From Actinostola sp. cb2023 (Eukaryota > Cnidaria > Anthozoa > Actiniaria > Actinostolidae), in NCBI GenBank assembly GCA_033675265.1, contig JAUJYZ010000940.1:139895-203894 (forward strand): a stretch of DNA of 64,000 nucleotides, read 5' to 3'. How positions within the stretch are numbered: position 1 is the stretch's first letter; the number at the start of each line of letters is the position of its first letter. Made by a program: the position numbers and the translations under genes. Shown one piece after another: positions 47,170-61,743 of the stretch. Under the pieces are notes generated by a model that did no database searches, had not been told where the DNA came from, and saw only the letters and a program-made list of their open reading frames with translations.

Positions 47170-47929
47170 ATATTAGAAACTTCTCTGATAACGTACTTTG
47201 CTCTGAATGGCTCAAAACAGACTCGACGAACTTCGAATGCCACCACCATAGAGCAGAAGACGACTACGCTACTAAAGGAGAAGGACAAACAGCTTGAAGA
47301 TCTTACTGAACGGTATTGTAACGATGCATCGTATGGAATGGAATCTACTGTCGTGGAAGAGTTGGTAGATCGTACATTTAGGCACAGTCGTCTTTGCGCA
47401 CAACTTATCAATTTGTCAACGAGCGTCCATGCGCCCATTGCGTTTTAGTAGAAACCAACTAGCATTCTATCACGAATCCTGCAATCTGATTTGGCTAACG
47501 TACTCACTATCTATTGCGTGATAGATAGCGAGTAGCGAAAAAGCCGGCGTTTTGAACAAAAACATAGTCGGAAATGAATGAATATTGGTATCAAATCGAA
47601 GGTATTATGCTAGTTGGATTCTACTAAAAACAATAAGACTTCTCGTTTTCTATGAATCAAATAGTCAACTATTGACTCATAGAAAACTCGAACTCGTAGT
47701 CGTAGTAATTGTTAAATAGACGCGCGAGAGAAAATATAAATAACTCTTGGCAAGCGTAAGAGTGACACGAGGCGTAGCCGATCATGAATCCAATAATCGC
47801 TTAGTGTAATGCTTTTATTAGGTGGCATATGATTTTTCACACAACAAACTAAAATTGTTTTCACAAACAATCAAATAAATACCATTTAATTTGGATCCCT
47901 ATCGACGACATCTTATTAGCCCATTGCCA

Positions 47930-48325
47930 AAACGAGCAGGGGACTGGGAACAAGTCCCTTAGAACTAATTCAATTAAGAAACTAGCAAAATGAGAGAGAG
48001 CAGATCCAACTTGGCTAGTCTGGAAAATTTGGTGAATTTTGGCTTAATATTGACGACGCTAGAGGGCATCAAATATGTATATTTCCCCATACAAACTCTG
48101 TAAATTTTTGACGTTGTTTGGATGGACAACCATACATTTACAGTAAGTTTTTGGCTGGAAAAACAATTTCACAAGTTCTATAATTCCGATCAAGAATTCG
48201 CTTCAAATTCATCAAACTTTGCACACTAGCTAATTTTGAACATGCTCTTTCATGTCATGAAACTTAATTTCGTAATTGCATTAATTATAATAAACTCGTT
48301 CCCAGTCCCCCTGCTCGTTTTTGGA
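47930..48325. mobile_element. Element with AAACGAGCAGGGGACTGGGA-type ends (right arm)
   Basis: Mirror of 44179-44565. Confidence 0.6.
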
Positions 48326-48708
48326 ATGGTTAATTGTACGGTTTTCGTTTCTTTTGCCGCATAGTATATACGAGGAAGTGTCGATTGAGGTTCCCAAAGG
48401 ATCATGGGTAAATGTACGGCCGCCGTCTTTTTCATGACAGCAGAATTCATTGGTTTATCTTCAGTAGAATTATAACTGACATATTTACTATAATGGCATA
48501 TTATAATGACATATTGACTTTTATGCTGCAGAGTTCGTAGTCTTGCTAATGTCTCTGAACAGTCTGAAAAGATTGACAGAGCGAAGAAGGAACAAGAACG
48601 AATATTATTGGAAACTCAAGCAAGGTAAACTAATTGTACTCTTCTCGTGTTTTTTTTTGTTATGTGTGTGCATAGCGTACTTGAGTTATGACTATTTCTA
48701 CTCAATAG

Positions 48709-48985
48709 TTAAAGGAGCACTCTCACAGGTAATGCATTGCGCGCCTTGAACCCCTCCGCACCATTTTCGTATGATACGAAAATGGCGGATTTCTACTTAC
48801 CACACGAGAAGGAAGAGATTCTCTGGAGAACTCCGGACTTGCCATTGCTGATCCGTATCGGAGTTCGAAAGGCGAACTTTTCACGACTGTACTTTTCACG
48901 TGCGTTCTTGTCAAATCTAAGTAGTATCCCGTATGTAAACAATAACACGGCGCGCAATGCATTACCTGTGAGAGTGCTCCTTTAG
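48709..48985. mobile_element. MITE with TAAAGGAGCACTCTCACAGG ends (right arm)
   Basis: Mirror of 43523-43795. Confidence 0.72.
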
Positions 48986-49310
48986 TCTGTTGCTTCATTA
49001 GCTAGCAAAATGTCGCATGGATTTCTATGCATCGTAAAGACCCTGTGGGAGGCCCGAGTCTAAAAATGCAAACTGTTCTTCGTCATGTTTGGTCGTCAAA
49101 TCTGCAATGGGCCACTATTGCGCATGCGCTCTGTGCCTCTTTTATGGTGCATCGCAGGCTCACATATGCAGTACAAACTGTATGTTTAGAAAAGGAGCCC
49201 GAGTGGTTAACTCCACTTGTGGATTCTAGTTATAGAAAAATTACAAATTGGACGATTTTAGAACTAATGCAAAATAAGCTGGGGAAAGCTGCCAGCAAAG
49301 CTTTTGACTT

Positions 49311-49600
49311 CGTTGTTTGTTTGCTTGGTCGTTCATACGTTTTGTCCTTTCAGCCATTCTTTCTTTCGTTCATTTTTTCTTTCCTTCGTTTTTTTTTTTT
49401 GTTCATTCTTTCGTTCGTTTTTTTTTTGTTCATTCTTTCATTTTTCCTTCGTTCTTTCTTTCGTTCATTCTTTCGTTCGTTCTTTTGTTCATTCGTTCTT
49501 TTATTCGTTTCTTTCGTTCATAATTTCGTTCGTTCTTTGTTTGATTCGCCTCTTTCGTTCATTCATTATTTTGTTCGTTTGTTTTACTTGTTTGTTAATC
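49311..49600. repeat. TTCG / TTCT pyrimidine-rich array (right arm)
   Basis: Mirror of 42928-43200, with longer T-runs. Confidence 0.82.
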
Positions 49601-49809
49601 TAATAACACACGGTTTTAAACCCATAAGCTTTCTCAATGATTCTCATACATGGAATTGTACAACTCTCAATGCTTTTTATTGGTTCGTTTTGTTTCTTCA
49701 GCCTTGAAGAAGTCGAGAGTGACAACACAAAGATGTCACATACTCTGAAGCTGAAAGAGAAGAAAATCGAAGATTTAGAGAAACGGTAAGAACACCTAAA
49801 GGTATAGCT

Positions 49810-50525
49810 TACATGCCATTGCGCACAATATTGGCAATATGATTACAGCGTGTGTGCCCACCTCTGCAATTGTCGTGACCAAGTTTATTGAAGTACAGTG
49901 TGATCCACTTCTGCAACATTGCGCGCAATATTACTGGCAATATGATTGTAGCGTGTGTCCACCTCTGCAATTGTTATGACCAAGCTTATTGAAGTACAGT
50001 GTGATCCACTTCTGCAACATTGCACACAATATTACTGGCAATATGATTGCAGCGTGTGTCCACCTCTGCAATTATCGTTACCAGTTTATTGAAGTACCAG
50101 TGTGATCACTTCTGCAACATTGCGCGCAATATTACTGGCAATATGATTGCAGCGTGTGTCCACCTCTGCAATTGTGACCACGTTTATTGAAGTACAGTGT
50201 GATCATACTTCTGCAACATTGCACGCAATATTACTGGCAATATGATTGCAGCGTGTGTCCACCTCTGCAATTGTGACCACGTTTATTGAGTACAGTGTGA
50301 TCATACTTCTGCAACATTGCACGCAATATTACCAATATGATTGCAGCGTGTGTCCACCTCTGCAATTGTGACCACGTTTTTATTGAAGTACAGTGTGATC
50401 ATACTTCTGCAACATTGCACGCAATATTACTGGCAATATGATTGCAGCGTGTGTCCACCTCTGCAATTGTGACCACGTTTATTGAATTACAGTGTGATCC
50501 ACTTCTGCAACATTGCACTAGGTGG
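49810..50525. repeat. 99-bp satellite-like array (right arm)
   Basis: Mirror of 41994-42700, with small indels inside units (one unit loses TACTGGC near 50330). Confidence 0.85.
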
Positions 50526-50709
50526 ACACACACCTTAAGTTACTTCTTCTTTTTTTCTTAATAAGTTCATTAACTTGAATGTTTCTACTGTTGTAGAGTT
50601 ACAGAACTCGAGTCTACTAAAACAGAGAGACAGGCCCAACTACAATCAGACAGAAAGAAACTAGAATAACCATATTAACGCAGAACAACAAAAAACTCGA
50701 GGAAACCTT

Positions 50710-51240
50710 ATTCAACTTGGAGAGCAGGTAAGTCTTGTTATCGGTATTTATTTCGTGGTCGCCCTTATTTGTTTTTATTCAACTTGGAGAGCAAGTAAGT
50801 CTTGTTGTCGGTATTTATTTCGTGGTCGCCCCTATTTGTTTTATTCAACTTGGAGAGCAAGTAAGTCTTGTTGTCGATATTTATTTCGTGGTCGCCCCTA
50901 TTTGTTTTATTCAACTTGGAGAGCAGGTAAGTCTTGTTGTCGGTATTTATTTCGTGGTCGCCCTTATTTGTTTTATTCAACTTGGAGAGCAGGTAAGTCT
51001 TGTTGTCGGTATTTATTTCGTGGTCGCCCTTATTTGTTTTATTCAACTTGGAGAGCAAGTAAGTCTTGTTGTCGGTATTCATTTCGTGGTCGCCCTTATT
51101 TGTTTTATTCAACTTGGAGAGCAAGTAAGTCTTTGTTGTCGGTATTCATTTCGTGGTCGCCCTTATTTGTTTTTATTCAACTTGGAGAGCAAGTAAGTCT
51201 TGTTGTCCGTATTCATTTCGTGGTCGCCCTTATTTGTTTT
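50710..51240. repeat. 66-bp splice-donor array (right arm)
   Basis: Mirror of 41283-41810: eight donors from GAGCAG|GTAAG at 50727 to about 51195, two units lengthened by one T each. Confidence 0.88.
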
Positions 51241-51242
51241 AT

Positions 51243-51930
51243 TCTCTGTTTGTTTTTGCTGCTTTTTGTTTGTATTTCCATTTGTCTGTTTTTCTTTTCT
51301 TCTTTGTTTGTTTTGTTTGTTCGTTCGTTGTTTTGTTTTGTTTGTTTGTTTTGTTTGTTTGTTCGTTTTTTTTGTTTTTTTGTTTTTGCGTTTGTTCGTA
51401 TGTTTGTTTGTTTGTTCGTTTGTTTTTTTGCGTTTTGTTCGTATGTTTGTTTTTTTGTTTGTTTGTTTTTTGCGTTTGTTCGTATGTTTGTTTTTCGTTT
51501 GTTTTGTTTGTTTGTTGTTCGTATGTTTTGTTCGTTTTGTACGTTGTGTTTGTTTGTTTTGTTTCGTTCGTTTTGTTTGTTTGTTCGTTCGTTAGTTTGT
51601 TTGTTCGTTCGTTTGTTTTTGTTCGTTTGTTTGTTTTGTATTTGTTCATATGTTTGTTTGTTTGTTTTTGCGTTTGTTTCGTATGTTGTTTGTTTTCGTT
51701 TGTTTTGTTTGTTTGTTCGTATGTTTGTTCGTTTTGTACGTGTGTTTGTTTTGTTTGTTCGTTCGTTTTGTTTGTTTGTTCGTTCGTTCGTTTAGTTTGT
51801 TTGTTCGTTCGTTTGTTTGTTCGTTTGTTTGTTTGTGTATTTGTTCGTTTGTTTGTTTGACGGTGTCGTTTTTGTTTTATTTGTGTGTATGTTTGTTTGT
51901 TTGTTTGTTTGTTTGTTTATCCAGACCTAT
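51243..51930. repeat. GTTT / GTTC array (right arm)
   Basis: Mirror of 40620-41282 with frequent one-base length changes in T-runs. Confidence 0.88.
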
Positions 51931-52016
51931 ATTTTTCCATATTTTTATCTCTAGTCTTTATCTTCTGTATTTGTATTTGTATGTCCACCCCAGACTTAAT
52001 AATCCTGATCGCCGTT

Positions 52017-52378
<362 letters not shown>

Positions 52379-52924
52379 TAAAACTGAATACTGAGAGAGT
52401 CAATTACAACACCATGTTGTATCTCTAACTGTTGTTTTTTCTGTACTTGTATCTCCACACTAGACTTGAAGAATCAAGTTCTCAGATCAACAAACTTAAT
52501 CGAATATTGGATCAAAAAGATGATCGTATCAAAAGCCTCAAGAATCGACTAGAAGAGGCTGTACATCAAAAATAATAAACTAATGCATGGCTTAGAACTG
52601 AAAGACGATAAGATTAAAGCAGTTGAGGAAAGGTTAGTAGAACCAGTAACGGAAAAGGCCTGTTCTGAGATGTGGAAGGGCAAGAGACAGAGCATAGATG
52701 TTCTGTTCAGCGCCGGGTCTCAAGCGCCCCTCTCTAGTGAATCACTGGATCTTGTAAGGGTTTGTGATGCAATGACATAACGATGGAGATACGTGTTTGA
52801 TTCAATTTTCATTTTAATGATAAATTTATATCAATAAATATTTGAACTAATAAAAATGTCTGTTTAGCGCACTTTTCTCTGATAAGCGCCTCATAAAACC
52901 CTCAAAATTTGATGAGTCGACCTT

Positions 52925-53085
52925 GGTGCTAAATAGAGCATTGCCGTAATAGAGCATTGCCGTAAATAGAGCATTGCCGTAAATAGAGCATTGCCGTAAA
53001 TAGAGCATTGCCGTAAATAGAGCATTGCCGTAAATAGAGCATTGTCCGTAAATAGAGCATTGCCGTAAATAGAGCATTGCGGGTA
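52925..53085. repeat. 17-bp tandem repeat (right arm)
   Basis: Mirror of 39458-39613 with single-base losses and a TTGTCCG variant. Confidence 0.85.
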
Positions 53086-53734
53086 CACTAGTTAAGGTTG
53101 CTCAAAGTAGTTTTTTTTTTTTACTGACCACACTTCCACTTTTCATTCGGCAAATTAATAGACTTATCCTAGACCCATCAAAAACGCACCAGTTATCGGG
53201 CAAAGATGGAAATTTAGAATCATGTCAATTTCAGCTCGATCGAGGTTTCCTTGGCAACGATAAACAAATATCGTTGAAATCAGTTTTTCTAAAATATCTC
53301 AAGATTTCGATGAGCTCTAGACTAGCGACTATATGCATGATAAACAACATAATAATAATAATAATATAACCAGACGCTCTACTAGCGTGAACTTGGGCTT
53401 CTTAATAAAGCCACCTTAAGCATCTCAACAAACATTTTCTATTCGTTTTTTAGGCTTGAAGATTTCTTCTAAGCAGGTCGTGCAGTTGAGAGAGGTATAT
53501 TATTACAACATGATATATCAATTGTTACTGTGCGAATGTTAAGGCGCAGCATCTCATGAGCGAAAGCACAAGTAGTAGTAGAAGAAGAAGAAGAAAACGG
53601 GCCTACACAAAAATGCGTTTGTGCTTATGCTTGTGTCAGATCCGTTTTTATACGGGTCTTGTGTTTTGTGTTTATGCCTGCGGCACTGTCCACCGTTATT
53701 GTGTATTATATTACCTCACTTCATTTATTTTTTC

Positions 53735-53985
53735 TTGCAACGCGCTCGCAACGCAATGCCGTTGCGAGACAAGTTGCAAATGGGGTGTTACACGATGCAA
53801 GTGTTCTGGCAACGTTTTCGAAAAGTGGAAGGCTGCGCAGTCTGCTTTTCTTGCAGCTTGCAACGCAATATTTCTTTGCATTACAAGTTGCAAAGAAGGC
53901 TGTTGCACGTGCAAATCCTTGGTGCAGGCTTGCCTCTCAACGGCGTTGCTTTGCAAGGTACAAGAAGTATCACGTGTAACAAGGC
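53735..53985. mobile_element. TTGCAA-rich hairpin MITE (right arm)
   Basis: Mirror of 38555-38835. Confidence 0.5.
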
Positions 53986-55459
53986 TGTTCCTATTGAAGA
54001 TGGGTTTGAGGATGTCTATGCTATTCAAATAGCTTTAGTATGCATCAAGTGTGTGTTGTTTTGGTGCTATCTTGAACACACTGATATGGACCCAGAAGAA
54101 ATATATATTTTCTCAAAACACATATCACTAACATTTCCTTTATTACTTCTCGAAGGAAAAACAAAATCGCACACCAGAACGAGACAGAGACAATAAGCCC
54201 AGGAATTCGTCATCAACCATTATCTTTAAACCGGCTTATATACTCAAGGTGATGTAGAGCATATGGCAATATACCTTTTTAACGATACTACGGCGGCCAT
54301 ATTGAATTATGGATGTCTAAGGGGCAAGCTAATAACCATTTGGCCATGAAAACTACGAAAACTTAATTTAAAGCAATGAATTTGTACACAATTATACAAC
54401 AATACACAACACATGTAGAGAGTAAGCCATACAACACTATGGTTAGAGTGACATAGAAAAATAATATATTGACGCGAGCGACTCCCACACTATACAGTTT
54501 TTTGGGTCATTTGCACCCTGAGCATCCCATAATGTATTAGCCAAAATTTCCAATAGAATCCAAAATGGCCGCCGTATCGGTAAAAAGGTCAATACCAGGG
54601 AAGGGATTAACCGCGTAGCACTAGTGAAACAGATAGTAGAATGAATGGTTCCCGATTTTCCCGCCGTTTGTTCTCTCGTACATCCGGGAAATCTGGGTCG
54701 GGAAACGAGGAATCCCCGGCCAATCGGGATTTTTCCCGACACATGAGAATAATAATAATAATCAACCAGACTTACTTAATATGGAACTTAGATCTTTATA
54801 CTTAGAATCAAATGGTGTATTTTGCAGGGACGACCGTAAAACAGTTTCATATGTTGTCCATAGCGGATAAAAGAATTGCAGATCTAAATGACGAAATCCG
54901 TGTTTATGAAAAACAGGTGAGTGACGTCATCAGTCATACGGATACGTCATATACGATCTCTACAATGCAAACATGCTGTTGAACTTGGTTGTTGTTGTTG
55001 TTGTTTTGTTGTTGTTGTTGTTGTTTGTTGTTGTTGTTGTTGACTACCACTAGGTTTGAATGGGTTTAAGGCCATTTTGTGATTGAACTGCAAAGGAATT
55101 TCTGCCCTGCCCTACACGCCATTATCATTGCGATTTTAGTGGATTCACGGTGAGTAAACACTGTTGCAACAAACACATTCATGACATCTAGTTTGTTATT
55201 TTCAGAATGCAACGCTTCAAACTCAAAGTGAGGGGTTATCGTCACGCAACGCTCAGCTTCAGATTGAAAATGAGTCCCTACGTAACGAACTCCACATAGT
55301 CAAGGGTGATTACGCGTCACTCCATTGTGAACTGAACGAGGGCACGAGATTACTACCATCAGCTGGACCTGTCTGCTGTAAACATGGGACATCGATGCGA
55401 GGTAAGATGGGAAAATATAGATATCTATTCTTGCTGAGAAAAAATATTTGAATAATTGA

Positions 55460-55715
55460 TGGTGGATGGATTGACTCATTCATTCATTCATTCATTCATT
55501 CATTCATTCATGCATTCATTCATTCATTCATCCATTCATTCATTCATCCATTCATTCATTCATTCATTCATTCATTCATTCATTCATGGCTGGCTGGCTG
55601 AGGGATTGGTTGATTAATGAATGAATGAATTGATTAATTAATCGATTGATGGATGGAGTGATTTGATTGATGAAGGATTGACTAATGATTTGATGATGGT
55701 TGATTGATTGATTGA
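55460..55715. repeat. TTCA / GATT microsatellite (right arm)
   Basis: Mirror of 36865-37120. Confidence 0.82.
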
Positions 55716-56225
55716 TTCAGATGCTGAGTCAGTTAAATGCTACATTGGAAGAAGAAAACAAGGCTCTACACGACAAAGTTAGCTGGCTGATGGGACAGGT
55801 AAACTCAACACATTGTTTTCATTATCATGCGGCTTCTCCCATTTGCCATTCCTTCCCTCATCTCCACTCCCTTCCTTGCCTTCTTGTCTTTGATTGGAAA
55901 CAACAACGTATTGACATTGCATTGCATTATTGTACCAGAATCGTGAACTCATGGTTTAAAAATCTAGAAGAAAAGGATCAGTTTATGGAAGAAGAACGCT
56001 TTTTTCTCGTAAGTGCTTTTGCAATGAAATAGTTTTCAATTTTGTAGTGAAACTTGTTCTTTTCGTGTTCTAAGATTTTCTGTATTTCTTTCGTTCTCCC
56101 AGGGATAAGTTCTATACTCTTCAACGAACGAAAGAGAGGTTGGAAGAACAGATTGATTTGGCAAATAAGGCTCTGTCAGAGGCGGCTCCACCTAAAAAGT
56201 ATGTTTGGTTTCACTACACATAGCC

Positions 56226-56366
56226 ACGTTATGAAGCGCATTTTTTTTGTTCTTTTGAAAATCGATTACATATGAAGTGAATAGTGGGATGGTTCAGTAT
56301 TTTGTGATTTGAGCTTCGCATTGGCGAGTTATAAAGGATTGAAATCGTGATATGCTAATTCGGTGA
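56226..56366. mobile_element. Half of a family A MITE (right arm)
   Basis: Mirror of 36224-36358. GTTATGAAGCGCATTTTT marks the surviving terminus. Confidence 0.62.
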
Positions 56367-57751
56367 CGTGTGGTCCCCTGTTACAAATGGTCTTTACAAC
56401 AGAAAACCACAAGCGTTTTCTTGAACGATATATTTACTCTTAGAAAACAGAATAATTTTACGTTTCCTGCCATACTTGATGCATTGCTGTGGGTTTACTC
56501 TAACCCAAGTCACTCTAGTTTATGGGTCAGATTAAATATTGAAAACGAAGATACACATTTCTGCTACAAATTAAGGGTATTTTATCGTTAACAGTGAAGA
56601 TCAGTATTTTTTTAAATGATATAAAACTAGACGCTTTTGTCAAGCGTTCACTCGTGTCCTGGTACGATTGAGTACCGGGATGCACTGTATCATGAAAGAT
56701 GCATACTAGTTGATATCAGTCATCAGATGTGGTTTATTATTGCTCCCTACATTCGTGCTCGTACGCTTAGATCGTGCAATACAGACCTGCTTGATATCTT
56801 TACGCGAGTGAATTTGACAGCTGAATTTGTCCCTTGCCCTCCGGTGCCTCCTGATTGGTTTGGTGATTTGTAATCTCTCTTACCAGTCTCACTCAATTGC
56901 AGATTCGCGACGCCGAACCAAAAAAAAATACGAGCTGTGTTTTTTCAACTTTTGCCGGCCAAAGGCCTGGACACGAGTAATAATAACAATCAGAAACTCG
57001 AATTCTATTGTTTTCAATTCGTTATCTGCTTGGTTAACGAACTTCAAGTCAGTGACTTGCTTTAGAGTAGACACACGGTGAAACTATTATATTTACTTCT
57101 TTTAGAAAACCTGGATTCTTTAAGAAAGTCTTCAAGAAAGCTGGTATTTCGAAGGTGAGGAAAACAACCCCTCACATTTTAGTTTTCAGTCAGTTTTCAT
57201 TCGTCCTATATTTCTCTTATATTTTCCCTTAGCCCTAATTGCCCTATACCACTATGACGTCAAATCAAAACAATCTATTGTTTAAACGCTAAGGATCATG
57301 GTCGCTAGAGGGGGACAAAACAGCAACAACACAAAGGATTTCCCAAATAAATGTATTTTACAGACGGTCTGAAAGCGATAAAAGTCACCAAACACAGTAA
57401 ATATTGTGGGAAAAGTATCGATGAACATAATATCTGGAAACTAGCCAATTTGAAATCAAGCGAACCTCAGCAGAGCAGATTTAGTTCAAATTTATATTGT
57501 TCTTCACGATTCTGTCCCCCTCATAAATAAGCCGTTACGTCATAATGGTATAGGGCAATTGCATTGTGTTAAACCTTCTTCATTCCCTGCTCTTTCTTCT
57601 CTCTGTCTCCTCCTTTTCCTTGTTCTTCTTTATGGATGTTGCCCCTTCTCTTCCTCCTTTTCGTTCCTTTTATTCCGTTTTCCTCGTCCCTGTATATTCA
57701 CTTCCAATCTGTAGAGTGCCTTCTGTTATAATTACTGTTGCTTTCTTTCAG

Positions 57752-59828
57752 CAGAAGAAAGAGGATATCAAGGATATCAACAGGCCTAATAGGAATCAAG
57801 TTCAGTTGCTACGGGTCGATTATCACGATGACATTGACACTAGTACAGTCAATTCAGACCAACACGACGACAATGTATCCTACCTGCGACCTATACCACC
57901 CGGTCGGTTTGACGAAGGCAGTATTGTTTCAAGAGACAGCTCTGCATCTGGAGACTCTGGCCGAGCATCGAAGGGACTTTTCAGTCCAAATCCTAGCCAC
58001 ACTCAGTCTGATGTTGTCCTAAGAAGGCCACGAAGCCATGGTGTTGCCAGCACCTCGTCGATGATGACCCCACGAGAAATCGAGGAATTTCAAGGACGGA
58101 AAGTCAGCCATGATGTTTCTGCATTCAGAGCTCGTCAAGTGCGATCAGAAATATTTGCTGATAATTTCCATACCGGACGACTCAGTCGACCCAAAAGCTT
58201 AGACAACTTGAATAAGATTGGTGGATTTCGTGGAAGTAATGACACTCTGTCATCGGCTAGTGCTGTAGCTGTTGATAATGCTCCTAGTAAGAATTTGCGT
58301 AGAGGGTCGAAGAAGCAGTCCGCCAGCATCACCTCCAAGCAGCGCATTCAGGGTCGTCCCAAGACAAAACAGTTCGCCCATTACCTCAAAAAGAGCGGAT
58401 GTCTTACGGAGTAGCCCGACTCCACTCAAAGATAACTCTCCTAGCAATCCAAGAAGAATGAGAGTAAGTCCTCAGTCTTTGGCTGAGCGAGAGTTGAATT
58501 CATCTCAGTATAACGACAGTAGTATCAGGCCACGATCTCCATCGCCTGCACGGTCGCGACGTTCTAGTTTCTCTCTAGCGCAGTGTCAGGTCAGGAAAGT
58601 GACCATGAAATGACAGAAGAGACGACATTTCAGTTTCTTCAAAACGCTCAAGTATCGCTGAAAGAGCGCAGCCCCCTCCATATCATAAAGGCCTTGATAT
58701 CAGCCCAAGGCCGGATGGAAGGGAGGACGTTCCACCACAAGAAAGGCGCTCAAGTAGAGGACCGCCGCCTCCCTACCAAAGGACCCAGGCAAGTGTAGAC
58801 GAGGAAAAACGAGATGAAAGTTTCAATCGTTTCAAAGCAGTCAACTGAGCGACGACCGCCGCCGTACCCGGAAGCCTCGAAGTCACCTTACGGCCTGAAA
58901 AGAACTCCTAGCGTCAATAGCAGAACGGGAAAACCCCGCGGGATGACCCGAGATCTGCAAGGCCAGGAAAATACCAGAGAAACTCCACGTGACAGAAAAA
59001 CTAGTCCAAGACAGACAAATACCTTGGCCGATCCAATCCACTCCTCAAGTACCAGCGCGTAGGACTGGGCAACATTCTTTATCGATGGACACTGACAGTC
59101 ATCTCAATAGAACCAGAGTTCGTCGTTTGTGGACAATGAGCCCGAAGTCCTAATTGATGCCACGGAATCTACTGTAAGTGCTGTTCCAGTAAGTGTCAAT
59201 CCATCTTCTACACAACACAAGGTTGTGTCACCGAACGATGATAACAGTAACCGTGTGATTCCAACTTTCTTTCGTCCGGTCGAGTCGCTGGCAGAATCTC
59301 CCTTAAGAAGAATGAACAGCATGCCTCGCTATAATTTACGCTCCAGGAGCATGGAAGAATCGCAAGGTAGACCTCGCAAGGAATCTAGTAAGACCACTGA
59401 CACGTTTGTTTGCAGCCGTTCTGGTTCGACAGAGGGCATCGTCAGACAACCCTCGACCAACTGAAGAATTGCGACGGCCGACTGACTTGCCACTCGGTAC
59501 ATCAGCTTCCGAACCGGTACGAACCACACCAAACAAACCACCCACCCAACCTCTTGCAAACGCAACTCTTCTTGGAAACGAAGATGTCAACGGCGACCGA
59601 TCTTCAATGGCTTCTGCGGAAGCAGAAAGTACTCCAACGAATCAGCACCATGGTCGCACCTCTCCAGACGAAGAAGGCAGTGTAGTGGCAAGTGTCGTGT
59701 CTGTTAGTTCTCGCGGGGAAGACAGTGAATCCGAAGGTCGTTCAAAGTCCAAGTCGGGCACTCGAACACCCCAACGAGGAGATAGAAAGAACACTACCCA
59801 CCAGTGGTTAGAGTATGGTTGTGTCTAG
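57752..59828 (+). pseudogene. CCDC88: Daple-like C-terminal exon, right arm (several frameshifts, LEYGCV end intact)
   Basis: Reads in frame from QKKEDIKDINRPNRNQ to about NLRRG at 58305, then is broken near 58310, 58580, 58610, 58940, 59020, 59110 and 59410 by one-base changes. The final stretch, from about 59406 to the stop at 59828, is in frame and gives ...THQWLEYGCV. It thus supplies the correct reading where the left arm is broken near 33060, while the left arm supplies the rest. Confidence 0.8.
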
Positions 59829-61000
59829 ACATCCCTTGTTCGATTTATTTATTAATACGAAGATAGAGCTATTTATGGGAGCTGCTTGTTGTGGCTCATT
59901 GGAATTCAACAGCTTGTACTTGTAGCTTGTTTTTCGGAATCAAGGTCTTGTATAAAATTTGTATCTCCTTGGTTCCGTAAATTAGAATTTTTGTACTTAT
60001 ATATATTTATATATATATTACCACGTTTGTAACTATTACCATTGCATGATCGCAAAGCAGGCTGGTCTGGAAAGGACTTTCATGGGATATTTTCCTTCCT
60101 GCATGTACTATCATTGCAGCTTATGTACAGTTTTATATTGACATAACTAGTTTTGAGGTTCCTAGGGAAACTAGGGAATGACATTGTTCAGCAAAGAAAA
60201 ATCTGAGGGAGACAACAATTTTCTCAATATGTATCTTATACTGGTTGTATTTTTCGGTACTACTCACTGGAAGTAGTTGGCATTGAAAGGTAGAAGTATA
60301 GACATTAGATATTTACACCCAGAGATAATATAAAACCAATGTAATATAGAATAGATATTTGTATTGGATAAAAATACGTTTCTGTTTCTGTTATGAGACA
60401 ATCTCTATGGCGATTGAGAGTTTATGTATTTTGCAGTCAACTACCCGAACGCGCGACAAAAAAAAACATGGCGAATTGTGTTAGCCTCGTTTGTAGACAA
60501 TTCCAATTTAGGTGTAGCAAAAGAGGGTAGAAATAATTTGGGTGTTTCTTGGTGTTGCAGTCTGCATTGTATTCTTGGTTAGGTTTCTTTGTATGCAGGG
60601 TATTGTTTTGGTTCAAGTTCATTCTTCTCGTCCTTTGTGTTCATTGTCTAACGTCATCTGGTGTTCTGCAACACCAAGAAATTTCTAAGAATTTGGAGAA
60701 GAGGAGAGGAGATACTAGCCCCCGAGCCAGAGGCGAAGGAAAGGAGTTCCCAACCACATCTCTTTATCACCAGTCTCTTGTCGTTAATTATTTCCACAAA
60801 GGTGTACTAAAGGTTTAAAGTTTCTTTTGATTTTCCAGAAAATAATGCATAATGTTTCCAATATAAATAGATATTAATACTACTACTGGGAGGTGCAGAA
60901 AAAACAACAACAAAAGGGTTTAAAAATCACTCTGCACCCAAGGGGGGGGGGGGGTATTTCATGTATCCCATCATGCACCGCGAACGAACTATATTATCAA
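59829..61000 (+). other. 3' flank of Daple-like gene and right end of the 5.46-kb element (right arm)
   Basis: Mirror of 31.6-32.77 kb. A G-run at about 60942-60953 corresponds to the C-run at 31647-31661 and marks the element end, with TGCACCC beside it. No other gene is seen. Confidence 0.4.
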
Positions 61001-61743
61001 CCGTTTCGACCCCCAGCGAAGTCTCATTTCGATAAGATTTTGAAAAAGAAACCTGGCGGACGAAGGGTGACGGTAGAAGAAGCGAGATCGTTTCGATGAA
61101 AGGTAACGTATTACGGACTTTCTTTACTTTCGTTTTTGATCGTCTTGTTAGACAGTCATATTTTGAAGTAAATCTACTAGGGTAGGTAGCCTATATTTTC
61201 GCTTAATATATGTGTGTTTTCGTTCGATAGTATCGACTCCCTACGAGAAGTAAACAACAGTCAAGTGCTCTGAAATCAAGCAGTCTCTTATTTCTTCACT
61301 GCATCGGATACAGAAGTCACCCTTCCCTTGGACTGTACACATGGGTCATGTCAGCTTCATCGAACTAACGGTGATTAGTTTTTATTTCCGAATAGTCATT
61401 CAGTTTTTAAAACTAATGTAAGCTTACAATTTACATGTAAGATGTTAGAACGAAAATTATAAGTCATCGAAAGTGTCAAAGGTAGACGTTTCTCATAGTT
61501 TTGATCTGCAGGTACTCCATTTTTATTCAGTACAAAGCTAATTATAACCCATCGATAAATTTTCGCGCGCGCCCATTGGTTAAAACAGGTCACGTGGTAC
61601 AATTTCACTGGACGGATGTCAGGTAATATCCCCCAGTTTTGAGATGATATCCCCCACTTTGGAGAAAAATGAAATTATCTGAACTTTTTTAAGACTGTAA
61701 TGCATTTTTAATAGGCAAATTAGCTTGTATAACATACTTAGAT